Below, piece by piece: positions 36,262-48,469 of a DNA stretch of 64,000 bases. Origin of the DNA: Limnoperna fortunei (lineage: Eukaryota; Mollusca; Bivalvia; Mytilida; Modiolidae). The stretch's first letter is position 1, and each line of letters opens with the position of its first letter. The notes beneath the pieces were generated by a model. That model worked only from the letters and a program-made list of their open reading frames with translations, ran no database searches and was not told where the DNA came from. Made by a program: the position numbers and the translations under genes. The stretch spans positions 24,392,460 through 24,456,459 of the forward strand of contig OX104112.1 in the NCBI GenBank assembly GCA_944474755.1, written 5' to 3'.

Positions 36262-37699
36262 AGCCGGGTTTTCCATACGCATGTAACAAGCGGGACTAGT
36301 ATATTATGTGTGTTAAAAATAAGCATTTTTTCCCATGTTAGTTTGTAATTAAACGACAACTTGATGTATTTATTCGAACTTTGAATATGAACGCTTGCAT
36401 CCGAATTAATTTAAAATTAATTGCACCCCAGGTAGCTACACGTAAATGACACGTATATATAAAATAAAGAATATATTTTATATATAGTTACAATCATTGC
36501 AATAAAATTACGTTTTCTATGGTCTTGTATTATTAAAGTATTGAGCAGAAATATTCAAATACTGTGCAACTAATTAGACTTACTAAAACGAGTGTGCTCG
36601 ATTTCATCCCTCGCGATTCCTTCTGCATTAAAAATTTGACCCGCCTGCCCACCCCTTTACTGAAATGTCATAAAGTGGCTAATAACTTCAAACAAGAAAT
36701 CAAATTATTTTTCAGATTAACAAAAAACCTTAACTCATGGTAAACTTTAGTGAAAATATTTTGAGTTTAAAGTGTATTAACAACGCATTAAACTGTTAAA
36801 AAATATTGTGGCGATTGGAATTGTTTGGAAATACGTCTAGGATTTTGTTGATTTAGAGCTAATTGTAATCTTTAAAAAGTTTTAATTTTCGTTTCATTTA
36901 TATCACAGTACATTACTGTTATTTTTTTAATGTTGATTGATTACCTGATATGTTATCTCACTGAATCATCTATGTTATAAATGCTTACGCATTGTTTCGT
37001 GCGTGTGATATTGTGAAAACTAATGGTGCACCCGATTTGAATTCATGTTTCTCAGGTGTTTGTCTAGGTCGGTGATTCTCTCTGTCATCTTAAGTAAAGA
37101 TTTAAAGCGTTATATTTTAAAGCTAGTTTGGTATACTTTCGACAATTAAGAAGAATTAACCTTCAAAACACTATATACAGTTTTCCGATATTTACAACAG
37201 GGACGAAAGAACGTCTTTTTAAAAGACACTTCCTTTAAATTAATAACTGCAAATGGATGAACTACATTATAAAATTGACTACTCTCAATCGTTTTCTTTA
37301 ATTATCGCGCAAAATTTCCTGTCATTTAATATACAAATGTGTCATTCTTTACTTATCTTCTTACGAACACTTATTTACCAATTAATACATATAAACAATC
37401 ATTTGATGTAGATAAGAAAACAAAAATAGTTTTATCTAAAACAGGAACATATAAATCAAGTTATACTAGTCCCAGTCTAAAACAAAGTACATGTAGTGAC
37501 AACAATTTTGTAGTTTAACACTTAGTACTGAATACACGCGTCTGTGAATATAGTTAACGATCTTTTTAACTTTTAGAAAGAAGTGTCAGAAATATTATTG
37601 AATGAAAATATGGTTTAAAGAATATACTACTTAATATATACTGAATATACTGAATATATGAATATTTGATTGATTGATTGACGTCCACGTTTTCTTAAC
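35581..37699. other. AT-rich DNA without a recognisable gene
   Basis: No ORF1 of the adjacent LINE can be recognised. The overlapping frames at 35729-36056 look incidental. The region holds an AAAT/AT microsatellite and otherwise no bounded feature. Confidence 0.4.
36208..36259. repeat. AAAT then AT microsatellite
   Basis: A few AAAT units run into about 19 AT dinucleotides ending at 36259. Confidence 0.95.
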
Positions 37700-38745
37700 T
37701 TATACGTTACAGGGACTGTATTAGGAAAGCTGAATCAATTTATTCATCTGCAATTTTAAACTCTCTTAACCTTGTGTACAATGCTGTCAAAAAATTACAA
37801 ATTAAGACAGATCAACTATTTTCAAACTGAAAATAAAGACTGCACATCACAAGCTCAATTACTTTGGTCAAGTAGGGTACTTAAACTAAAACATAAAATT
37901 AAGACATTAAAAGAAGAGGTAAATAGTCTACGATAAACTTAAAGCTAGAAAATGAATATGAACTTGAGAACTTAAACCCAGAATCTATGAAACAGAAACG
38001 TGATCATCAAACCAAAGTTTTCAAAGACGAAAACCAACACTGTTTAATAAACGTCAAACTTAGATAGAACTAGTTGATAAATTGACCGAAGAAAATAAAA
38101 GCTTGAAAGTGTAGAATGACACTCAATTTGCCTTCAATCCCAACTTTCTACTGCATTTGCACCACACAGACTACATGCAACAAGATGGCAAAATGAAGAT
38201 CAGGTTCAGCCTACAGCTAAGGCAAAACAATATGCATTACTGATTGGAACTTCAAAACCCAAGGAATTAACGAAGATCGACTCTCACCCGAAGTTATTAC
38301 TACGAAAAAATTGGTTATACACTGGATGACACTTAAAGTAATACCGGAAGAATCTGTCGACTTACAACCAGATGCAGTTATTTTGCATTCTTTGACAAAT
38401 AATGCAAGTTCAGATAGCCCCACTTTTTGCTTGGAAAAACTGGAAGATATTATTAACTAAATACAAGAGAAATGGCTAGAATCAAAATGTATTGTATCTC
38501 TAACCACACTAAAATCGGCCGATAGAACGAGCAGGATCGATTGTGAAATTTTAGATGAAATTATTAAAAAGAAATACATGGACAAGGAATAGATATGTGT
38601 CTGAAAATGGAAATATATGGCATGGTCAAGTTCCAATATCTCATGTATTATGTCCGCACAAATTCCACTTAAATAGCAAAACATGCTCGATGTTAGCTCC
38701 TATTATTTATAATTGTTTGAATTCTTGTAGAAATTATGAATAATT
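37700..38745 (+). pseudogene. Decayed coiled-coil plus SGNH-hydrolase-like protein
   Basis: The first part (about 37700-38100) translates to charged, heptad-like stretches such as LKLENEYELENLNPES. From about 38220 come pieces of an SGNH/GDSL-like domain: ALLIGTS (block I region), INEDRLSPEV, then PDAVILHSLTNNA (the conserved LHxLTND block) near 38370-38405, LESKCIVSLTTLKSADR, and a final CPHKFHLNSKTCSMLAP near 38650-38700 corresponding to the D-x-x-H block. Here the catalytic Asp is not evident. Frameshifts and stops separate the pieces. Proteins of this layout are multi-copy in bivalves and some LINE ORF1 proteins carry such domains, so this may be an element or retrocopy relic. Confidence 0.5.
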
Positions 38746-38752
38746 GTTACAG

Positions 38753-39000
38753 ATTCAGTTCAATCTAATAAAAATTAAATCGTTCACTTGCTCTCCCCTT
38801 TTTGCTATAGTCGCTGCGTGTAGATCTAACAACATACGATTACAGGTCACGTCAGGGGTCAAAATTTTCATTTTTGATCGTTCAATCAAATTTTAGCTCG
38901 AGTGGAGTGATTCGACCAATCAAATATTGGTTTGCATATCGCACTAGGCTTTACTTTCAAATTGGCGATGTCCGATGCATTTTTGCGGTCTGCACTATTA
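38753..39000 (+). repeat. Dispersed repeat, inverted relative to copies at 43.2-43.5 and 52.2-52.5 kb
   Basis: CAATCTAATAAAAATTAAAT, TTCACTTGCTC and ACAGGTCACGTCAG occur here in the same order as on the minus strand at about 43225-43525 and 52182-52482. The copies are clearly diverged. There is no coding content. Confidence 0.6.
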
Positions 39001-39489
39001 CAACTGTTACAACTAGTTAGTACTCAAGAACTCAAAGAATGATTTTGGATTGTTTAGTGAAAGAAAAGGATTGCGTTGCCGTTTTTCCTACAGCGTTAGG
39101 GAAATCCTTTCCCATTCAAATTGTATTATATACATTCCAATGAAGAGAAAGATGAACAAATCGTCATCGAGCTATTTAATTGAGAGATTTTGTTCTGTTT
39201 TTGATATTGCTTATGGAGAATAAAGTAAACAGATGTTCAAAACTTAGCGGCAGCATAGAAAGGTCAGTGCTAAATTATATACGAAAATATGATTTTTTTT
39301 CACAGTCGTGACAGTAAGGCACGAATTTTTTAACAAGAAAAAAAAGGGGTGAATTACATATGATCAACTTTTATAAACATACAACATGGTATCAGCAAAA
39401 TAGTACTAGTATACACATGTAACTAACGTGGTTAGGAGATTGATAAGGGGAATGAAAATAAAAAAATTGAATAAAACTATCAATAAAAC
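39001..39489. other. AT-rich spacer
   Basis: No gene or bounded repeat recognised. Confidence 0.4.
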
Positions 39490-39725
39490 TACTGGTGGAC
39501 ATTAAATGTACACCGTACATCCTTTTGCTAAGTTTTAATCATCATTCATGGCTTGATTGACTGCCAGAAAAAAATTTAAGAAACATTGATCACCACAAAT
39601 GAAACACTACTGGTGGACATAAAATGTACACCGCACATCCTTTTGCTAAGTTTTAATCATCATTCATGGCTTGGTTGACTGCCAGAAAAAAATTTAAAAA
39701 ACATTTATCACCACAAATGAAACAC
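39490..39725 (+). repeat. Two 118-bp tandem units
   Basis: ACTGGTGGACAT...ATGAAACAC occurs at 39490-39607 and again at 39608-39725 with a few substitutions. Confidence 0.9.
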
Positions 39726-41208
39726 CATCTCATTTGTAAAAAAAGTTGTCGAGTTTTTCTAAATACTGACAAACATTTTAAAAATTATTTGTCCGAAAAA
39801 GGCGTGTGAAAATGAATACTACAATTAAATAGTTATATAGTTATTAAAACTCACTTAATACATGTATAAATTAACATGATCAACAATTTCTTTTCAGATT
39901 GCTGAAAATATCAAAGACAGATTTATAGATATAATTTGTGCATCACCCGATTAAAGGTGGTGACCCTGTATTGGGAAGCAATTTTCAAAATTTCCAAGTT
40001 TCTGTTCAAGTTATAGAATGAGTTTCACATGATGCCAACATGGTAAGTGGAATGTTTACATTTGGTTTGTTTTTGAATATACTAGTACAATGTATCTTGT
40101 AAATAAAAGTTTTAACTTGTATAGATCTTCATAAAGTGAATAGTTATTTATAAGTAACCTCACATCATAGATGTATTCTTATATTCTGTATAAAAGTAAT
40201 TAATATGCAATGTTAATAATCAAGAATTGAAAAGGCTTTCTCAAAGTTTGCGGTTGACTGAATAATAGGGAATAAACTTGCTACACATAAAGAATTTCTA
40301 CTCTTCAGAATGTTGTAAGAAATTTAATTCTTATTTTCTTCCAAGTGACTGCTCTTATTTTCTCATGTTTTCAATTGTTTAAACAGGGAAGAAGATGATC
40401 ATAGCTGGCATTTCTGTTCTGGTCCAAAGTGCTACATGAACCATGAACTATGTATAAATACTCACAAAAGAGTTAAAACAGTTGAAAGAAAACAATATCA
40501 GTATATTGAGATGTCAGTGTCATTACTTATTTACTGTAGATGGATTACAGGACCTTAAGAAATAGTATCTTTTCAAAATCAATCATCCATTGCACTTCCA
40601 AGTGATATACATGTACCTATAATTTATACATTTGTAATAGACGGAAAGGAAGAAATTGGAATTGTTCAGTTGCTTTTATTTTATATTACAATTATCATCT
40701 GCATCAACTGACTTTGTAATTAAAAAAATATCCTGAAAACAAAAACTGTCTTATGATAGTTTTTGACAAACAATTTTATAAATGCAGTGTACATCTGAAC
40801 TAAAGACATTGGAATAAAATGAAAATGGAATGCCTGCTTAATGCAGTTCCAAGAATGTAGCATATTTTTCATCTGATTCTAATGTCGGTATGCAGTCTGA
40901 TAATGATAAATGAGAATACAACTAGTGTGGCTATCAAGATGAAGAAAACAAATCTTCAGTATTACTTGATGATCAATAATAAAATAATTTATTACTTGTA
41001 TGGATTGTATTTTGTTTACTTATGTTCAAAAACTTATTTCAGTGATATGACAAAGTCCAGGAAAAAACATTAAATAAACAAAGTTTGAAACCATAGACCA
41101 ATTATTGGTACCAACACAAAATGTCATCAAATATATGTACATGTATGTACCTTTATGATTATCAATTATCATACCAAATTTACTAGTAGAAATAAGTTTG
41201 TTTATTTG
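39726..41208. other. AT-rich DNA without a recognisable gene
   Basis: There is a possible acceptor (TTCTTTTCAG at about 39889-39898), but no convincing exon follows. Other frames are short. Confidence 0.4.
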
Positions 41209-41422
41209 AATGGTATTTAATGACACTTTCAGCAATTTTCAGTTATCTAGTCACATCCAGATTTATTGTTGGGGCAATCTAAAGTACCATGGTGAAAACC
41301 CTGATCTTCTGTAGGAAGACTAGCAATCCTTGTAAATTGAGATTGGATTTGAGCGCACCCTATTAATAATGAGACTTGAACCAGCAACCTCAGTGTTAAC
41401 AGTCATGTAACCAACTTGGATT
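41209..41422 (-). mobile_element. tRNA-derived SINE (head truncated)
   Basis: The minus strand shows box B-like GGTTCAAGTCTC near 41380, the conserved body (AAGGATTGCTAGTCTTCCTA, AATAAATCTGGATG) and the tail end at about 41209. The box A end is missing. Confidence 0.65.
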
Positions 41423-41862
41423 TAACGTCAGTTTTCAACAAATTTTCAATTATATCACTTTCCAGTTTTATTGTCTTGCCTGTGGGGACTGGAGTCGAAA
41501 CATATAGTAATCTGACGACTACATAAACACTATATTTGTTTTATATGTGGGTGAGCTTAAGCCTTAGGTAGATCAAATTTGGTCCAGTGGAAGCTTATGA
41601 TGAGTACTTGTCAGTCAGTCGCCAGACCTAGACCTCAATATTATGGTCCGGTGACTACATTAAAGTTATTCGATCAGGTCAGTTCCTAAGTAACTATGAA
41701 AATTATTGGTAAAAAGGTAGGAAACTAGAAATCCTTGTCAGTTAAGATTGGAGCAAACCCTCCCACAGTGAAACTCAAACCTAGAACCTCAGTGTTGACA
41801 GGCACTTGATTAATAGTAAGATGACTTCGTTAATCACTCAGCCACAAAGAGCTCTGAAATTA
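41423..41862 (-). mobile_element. Second tRNA-derived SINE in tandem, with insertion
   Basis: A head at about 41860 on the minus strand has box A (TGGCTGAGTG) and box B-like GGTTTGAGTTTC near 41775. The body follows (AAGGATTTCTAGTTTCCTA), and the distal core lies at 41423-41500. The middle is longer than in other copies, so it holds extra sequence or is a composite of two copies. Confidence 0.6.
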
Positions 41863-43757
41863 AGAGAAGACCAATCCACCTAAAAAAGAAATGAACATAA
41901 CAAAGATACTCCAGACCAGTAGGAGGAATTGCGCTTGTGTATGCTACTTTAAACCAATACCACTTGAAAGCCTTTACTTCTGTCAAGTCAGGCTCTAATT
42001 ACATACACCTGAATACAATTTGCAAGTTCACTCAAGCCAGAAATATTTGACGCAACACTACAAAATTGTGCCAGTGAAGAGATATCCGTATGTTGTAACT
42101 GTGCCTAGTTTCTTAAAGATGTGAAGTCATCTTCCTAAAAAATGCTTTAATGCAAAGGCAAAACTGAGGTTTGGTGGACAAAAAAAAACAACCAAAAAAT
42201 ATGTATGCCACCAACGGGAACAAAAAATACATTGATTTTACTAATGTACACCATATAAATGCAAATAAATTAATGTAGACTAAAACTGAATGAACTGAAA
42301 CCAGGGATTGTGGCATTTGACCTTCATTGTGGAAACTAAACTAGTATAGGCATATATTTAACATTCGTTTGACATATTTCACATTTTAGTAATGTACATG
42401 TTGTAAACGTGTTGTACATGGATTTTACAACTTCAGTTTACCTTAAAAGAGAATTAATAATTCTTCAACCTGTGCCTCCATAAAGTAGTCATTCTTGATT
42501 GGTCTTTTTGGCCTATAATTCATTTTGTGTGTATTTGTAACACGAAATATGAAAACTTGACTCAATCAAATTAAAATTAAATGTTCCCTCCTTTTTACTA
42601 TTTAGCAAAGTAAAAAAGGGGTTGACTCATGAATGCACTTTATCAACTACTATTGATTACGTGGTTGACTACAATCTTAATTCACAAGGTAGCAGAAGGT
42701 TTGAGTTTTCTCAATGCACTCTGGTTCCTCCTAATAAAAACTGAAGGTCATAAAAGTAGCAAAAAATAATAATATTTTAAATTGGACAACATACCCTACC
42801 ATGAATTTGAAATCAAATCACATCTGGAACACAATTTTTTTTCAAATGGGAAATTAAAAAGGATATGCTGAAAGTTTTTCAATAGAAAGTGTGTAAGCCA
42901 CATGGTTCAGTGGAAGAAATTTCAGTAACTGAGCCAATTTTAAATATGAACACAAAGTTTTGGTAAGGTGTTACGTTTATTCTGTAATAATTGTAAATTA
43001 ACAATTATAAATGAATAATGTCTGGACTGATCTCTAAGGAAATGAATAAGTTCCTTTGGTTTATGCTGGTGTAACATTATACAAAGTAACAAGTCAAATA
43101 AAGACTGTCAAACATATTTGGCTATAGCAATCATTGTATTTTAATGACCAGCATGGTTTTCTTGTCCAAATAAAAATCACAAATAACACACACATTGTGA
43201 TTTTAGGATCGTATGTACAACTTTCGTGACGTTGTTTATTCAGTGGAATTTGCTTCAATTTTGTTTGTTTACATCTCGGTAACAATCTTGTTGACGTATT
43301 GTAATACATTTGGTACACTTTGGCGTCGAATGGAAAAAGCCGATTTGCAGATGTTCCGAATGTATATCCTAAGATTTTCTAGCAGTGATTCTGATTGGCT
43401 AACGGAAAATCTATGCATATGACCTCTGACGTGACCTGTAATGGGATGTTGTTAGAACTACAAGTAGCGACCACAGCAAAAAAGGGGGGAGCAAGTGAAA
43501 TATTTAATTTTAATTAGATTGAGTTTCAGTTCTAAATTAAATATTTATTTTGTTTTGTTTCAATGACTTCCGGAGTAAAAACACAAAAAAACCCATATAC
43601 AAAAAATGTCTATGAGGCAATCATGAAAATAAAACGGATAAAAGCCTTGCTTACTTTTTATACAACTATAGAAAAAGTATAAATTCTAAAGATCCTATCC
43701 ATAGATGAAACAAAAAAACCCCAAACATTCCAACAAAGATAATTATAAATATTTAAT

Positions 43758-43801
43758 GTGCCTTACGCCCGTTTCGTCTAATGAAAAATCATCAAAGGCG
43801 C
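43758..43801 (-). ncRNA. Hammerhead-like relic (copy 1)
   Basis: On the minus strand, GCGCCT pairs with AGGCAC as stem I with one mismatch. TTGATGA stands in for CTGATGA, GACGAAAC holds the second core, and GGGCGTA gives a GTA cleavage triplet. C3 of the core is changed to T and stem II cannot form fully (TTT against GAC). It looks like a decayed member of the same ribozyme family as 21812-21855. Confidence 0.55.
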
Positions 43802-45556
43802 TCCAGTCGAAAGGTTGAAAATACCAAATAATTTTGTTACAAATAAAATATTTAAATTACGTTGGACATTTTAGTCATAGAAACTCAGCATTATTTGCAT
43901 TAAAATATTATTCATATACATTACCAGGTTGAACGAGTAAACAATATATATAACCGATACACATTTTTTGCTTAGCACGGTTTTTTTTCGATGCAGAACT
44001 GTGGCACATGACGCGTTAAATCAACAAATAAACGGAGCGCACGATTTAAATCATCACCCCGGCATTAAATACATTAAATATAAAATTTAATAATTTAAAC
44101 TCTATGAAATGCTAATTGTGGAGCACTGTGAATTGAGGCAATTTACACGCAGTGCCATCGATGCAATATGGCTGGACCCAGGACGACAGTTGTTGATTAT
44201 TTAAAGTGGGACTGTGACTGTCATTTTAAATAACTACTATATGTGACGTTTGTTTCATAAATAATAAATAAGTCATAGGCCCATTGCGGTATTTGAGCAA
44301 ACATTTTCATATTGCTGTATATAGTCCTAAATTCTTGTGAAATTTATGAGGTCTTTTAAATCATGCATTGATATTTGAACCAATAGTAATAATGCCGGAG
44401 TCTATGGGAAAGAGTAGTCCAATTATTAGTCTCCAGAAGTTCTATCGTCGTCATATGATGTAATTTGTCGTTATGGAAAATCGATCTCTCAAATCGCTCA
44501 AATACGGTCGGACCTTTTAGTTGAGTCATAGGTAGTATTTCCTATGCCCGGATTTGACATTTTCCTTGAATTGACAATGAATAACTCCATGGGTGTCTAA
44601 TTAGTGGCAGGTACTGCTTGCTTGTCCGGAGTGCATGAGTGCACCCTTGGTTTTTATTGGGTTCGGGTTACTCTCTTCCTGTTTTTGTGTTTTTGTTTAT
44701 GTGTTGCGCTGTGAATGGTTGTCTATAACTGTCCCTTGACTTTTGGCTGTTGTTGTTCGGTCGGGTCTATATGGTATTTTTTTAACGCTGGCATTGTGAG
44801 TCACAACACAAATGCAACAAAATTTGGTGGAAAAAGGGAATAAAAACCGTTTTCTTCAAATAAAAGTTTTTGCATCTTTTTGAATTCGTATTTTATTTTT
44901 GTTTTTTGGAGTTATTGTTTTACAATAGTAATTAAATATCGACAATAATGTTCATGGAAAAGCGAATAGAAAAAATCTGACGAGCTGATTATGAACGAAA
45001 CGTTGTGTCCTGAATAATAGGGACATCAGTTATTGACATTTTTAAATACAAATTAATCACGATATATGTCAGTTAACTATGAAAATGTGTATTATTTTAT
45101 TTTCATCAAGTTAAAGACACACACTTTTAATACACACAGACAGGGCAAAAAGCTATTAAACCGAGGTGTATAAGGATAAAAACCCTGAGCCTATAACACG
45201 GAGCCAGAACACCAGACCTCTCGCAGGTCGGTATACGATATTTATAATTTGTATCATCCAAAAAGAAATATTGCATTTGCCTAAAGTTAGCTGGTCGCCA
45301 TTACTGAAAATGGTTGATATACCGTTATATTTTGATGAGCCATTTACGTGATTAAAATGTGCAATGTGGACCAAATATATTGCATTGACATTTTACAAAA
45401 GTAAAAACATCAAAACACATCAGGAAACGTGGGCAAACAAGCTTAAAAGTATATATATACCATTTAGTTATCGTATCTGCGTTAAATGTATTGTTGATAC
45501 AATTTTGCACACTGTAAAGATTTAACTTTATTTCCTCCAAATAGATAGATTAAAAA
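43802..45556. other. Repeat-rich DNA without a recognisable gene (copy 1)
   Basis: At about 44620-44790 there is a degraded mussel repeat (GAGTGCACCCTTGGTTTTTA, later ACTGTCCCTTGACTTTTGG). Frames at 45156-45374 on the minus strand and 45166-45351 on the plus strand overlap and show no domain. The equivalent in copy 2 is 52759-54514. Confidence 0.4.
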
Positions 45557-45790
45557 CGCGGCCGGATGGTTAAGTAGTAAGTCACCTACTATTTATCACG
45601 TGTCTGTCAACATTGATGTTTAGTATTAAAGCTTTACTGTGGGCAAGCGAAAAGGGTTTGCTGGACTTCAACCTGAATTGAGAAGGATTGCCAGTTTTTC
45701 TGCCGATCGTCGATTGTCTGGGTGTTTTCACCGGGTTCTCCGCTTCCTGAATAATTTTGACACCATAACATTACCGGAAAATTGTTTAAA
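45557..45790 (+). mobile_element. tRNA-derived SINE (copy 1)
   Basis: Plus orientation. The head has box A-like CGGCCGGATGG (about 45559-45569), and a degenerate box B lies near 45655. The body has AAGGATTGCCAGTTTTTCTG and CCGGGTTCTCCGCTTCCTGA. It lies about 330 bp upstream of the Crypton first exon. Confidence 0.65.
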
Positions 45791-46514
45791 TTTGTGTTAA
45801 ATCTAGTTCCAAAAATTTTTAAATGGCTAAAATGTTGCTAAGCTCAAACGTTCTACAATACAGAAAAATTGCATGCATTCTTGGCAAAACATACAGACAA
45901 AAGATCCATAAATGCTGTCTTGAGGTTGCGAAATATGCTATTGTGGCGAGGACAAGTCTACGTCTTTTTTATAATGTAAAAACACATTCTAATCTAGTCG
46001 TTTATTGTTCCTGTATTCTTATTGGACAAGACAAATATTTTCAGGGCATCAATTCACGGTTGAAATGTCATCGGTAATTTCGGTCGTATCACATATTCAT
46101 CCGCGTTTGTTTAAAAACAAAATGGAGGACACGTCATTGTACCATGCGCTTGAACTGCTTGGCCCAGTTATTATGCCGGAATTTAGTTTGGTTTCTGACA
46201 TTTTATCAGAATTTGAAGAAGAACTGACGCAAAGTGATGAGGAATTGGCAGAAGCAGTTAATGTAATAAATGAGGCAGAGGGATATGAAATTGACGTGAC
46301 AAGGGCAAACGAAGCAGATGATGGCAAATTCGAACGGTTCCCAAGTGTTAATGGTAAAGAAAAGGAAAATATCATACGAGATACTGAAAGCTTAGCTAAT
46401 AAAATGCAGACCAAATATTTTCAGGCGTAGGTGTCCAATTTAAGCAGACTCGTACATTGTATGATCTGCACAGCTTGTTCCCAGTCCCTTTCTAACTTCT
46501 CTATTCTATATATG

Positions 46515-46735
46515 TCTCACTATATCTATCAAGAAACTTAAATTGACTACATAAATATTTTTTTATTTTATATTTTTTCCTTTTTAATTTTTTTTGTTGC
46601 ATAAATAAATGAAAAATCTATTTCTCACTATATCTATCAAGAAACATAAATTGACTTCAGAATATGTTTCTTAATTTATCTTTTTTCCCTTTTTTATATT
46701 TTTTGCATAAATAAATGAAGAATATATATGATCCT
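46515..46735 (+). repeat. 108-bp tandem pair in the Crypton intron (copy 1)
   Basis: TCTCACTATATCTATCAAG begins both units (46515 and 46623). Each ends in a T-rich tract with GCATAAATAAATGAA. The copy 2 equivalent is 55473-55693. Confidence 0.85.
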
Positions 46736-46844
46736 TTTAAAATATTTGTTATATAAAATAAATCAAAAATATAAACTACTATACTACAGTAAATGTGACA
46801 CTGTAAATAATCATATTAAACAACTTTTTATATGAGAACAGCAA

Positions 46845-46934
46845 AAAGGTTGTGCGGGCCACTAAGCATTCTGCCACTTTGCACCAGCTAATAAAATAAG
46901 CTTAGGGGGAATCGAACCCCCATACACAACCTTT
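46845..46934 (-). repeat. Hairpin with a tRNA T-arm-like stem-loop (copy 1)
   Basis: AAAGGTTGTG (46845-46854) and CACAACCTTT (46925-46934) are perfect inverted ends. On the minus strand the stem-loop GGGGG-TTCGATT-CCCCC (46905-46921) matches a tRNA T-arm with a canonical loop. Downstream of it on the same strand is a box A-like TGGCAGAATGC. The T-arm precedes the box A, the reverse of a normal tRNA, so it is not a standard tRNA gene. Confidence 0.6.
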
Positions 46935-47149
46935 CTGACAAAAAGTAACATAACAATTTTTCTTGAATTCACAAATATTCAAACTTTCATTCATAAAATC
47001 TATTTTTACTTCAAACTTTCAATTGATAAAATCAATATTTAATACCAGCATTATATTTACATGTACAGTGTACATGTAGTTAAGATATTTGCTAACTATA
47101 GTAATTGCAATAAATTGGTGATTTAATGGTTCTAAAATTTACTGTGTTA

Positions 47150-48310
47150 ACTAAATACAGTAAGTGAAGATTAGCAGGCATCAATTAGTAGATAACTGTT
47201 TTGATTTTAAGATTTACAGGCATCTATTGGCGAATTGAGTTTACTGGCAACACTAAAAGGATATTTTAGACCATCAAATCACCAATTGATGCTGGCAAAC
47301 CTTCAAATACATTACGATTATCTCCATTCTAATGCTACCCCATAAAAAACTAAATTATCTGATGAAAATGGGAATTTTTTATTTACCGGAAATAATGTCA
47401 GAGGTTGCATTAACTTTTGACTGCATTAATCATGGAATTGATGCAATGAAAATCTTAACGTCCAACCAGAATTGATGTTACATCAAGAATTGCATTAGAA
47501 TAAACAGATATGTCCGACCATTAAATCACCAATTGATGCCGGCAAATCTTCAAATACATTACAGTTATCTCCATTCTAATGGTACGCCATTAAAAACTAA
47601 ATTAAATGATTAAAAGGGAAATTTTTATTTGCCAAAAATTAATGTCTGACTTGCGTTAACTTTTGAAAGCATCAATAGCGGAATTTTAATGTTGTCCAAT
47701 AAGAAATGATGTTAACATCACGAATTACATTACAATGATTCATTGGGAAAGTAAAATTTGAACCGTTTGTTAAAAAATAGACAAATACAAAAGAATAAGT
47801 TTTAAAAACTTTCTCCCCGAGTGTAAAATTGCATCCCTGTTTAATTTTTTAAGCCCGACAAAAATACAATAATATACTAAAAATATACATGCATATAAAC
47901 CATGGTCACAATATTAGTACAGTGTCTGAAAATAGGTTCTGCTACAGCAAAATAAGGAGACAACAGTATTGTATTATAAGATTTGCTGACATAAATGTGT
48001 GGCTTGACGGTAGCAAATTTAGTTTACTGGAGTGTCACTGCTGAAGCGGAGCCATAAAAATAAAGATATCTGAAACCATCAAGTCCTGAATTGATGTTGG
48101 CAAATTTGCCAATACATTATTTTGGAGATACAAAGTAACAGTATTGTATTTGAAGATTTGGTGCCATCAATTGGTGATCTGATGGTCTCAAAATCAGTTT
48201 ACTGGCAACACTTAGGTTGAGCCATTATTGGATATTTGTGACCATCAAAACACCAACAGATGCTGGCAAGTCTTCAAACACACTATGGTTATTTTCATAT
48301 TATAGTTTGA
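47150..48310. mobile_element. Cluster of related inverted-repeat (MITE-like) elements in the Crypton intron (copy 1)
   Basis: At least four partial or complete copies of one motif family are present: GCATCAATTGGTGATTTGATGG-like arms and their complements (ATCACCAATTGATGC...GGCAAATCTTCAAATAC), with a central GTTTACTGGC. They lie at about 47156-47335, 47515-47585, 47955-48135 and 48130-48300. The same family forms the large palindrome at 50106-50272. There is no coding content. Confidence 0.65.
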
Positions 48311-48329
48311 TTTGTTTGTTTGTTGGAAT

Positions 48330-48418
48330 GTGGTTTTAACGCCACTTTCAGCAATTTTTCAGCTGTATTGTGGCGTCCAGTTTTTATTGGGGGAGGAAGC
48401 CAGAGAACCCCCGATCTG
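48330..48418 (-). mobile_element. SINE 3' fragment in the Crypton intron (copy 1)
   Basis: TTTTAACGCCACTTTCAGC, then GCGTCCAGTTTTTATTGG and GGAAGCCAGAGAACCCCCGA, the conserved distal SINE body read in reverse. The head is absent. The copy 2 equivalent is 57288-57376. Confidence 0.65.
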
Positions 48419-48451
48419 CTATTATAGTTTGAAGTAATGAAGTAAGGCACC

Positions 48452-48469
48452 GGGGGGGGGGGGGGGGGG
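48452..48469 (+). repeat. Poly-G run of 18 (copy 1)
   Basis: Eighteen consecutive G just upstream of the Crypton second exon; copy 2 has ten at 57410-57419. This length difference explains the change in offset between the copies. Confidence 0.95.

Noticed and set aside
45823..46077. 84-codon frame starting MAKMLLSSNVLQYRKI, also at 54781-55035
   Set aside because: No domain, and it overlaps the start of the Crypton exon in another frame. It is preserved only because the whole region is duplicated.
46097..46414. 105-codon minus-strand frame opposite Crypton exon 1
   Set aside because: Serine-rich complement of the acidic exon; no independent support.
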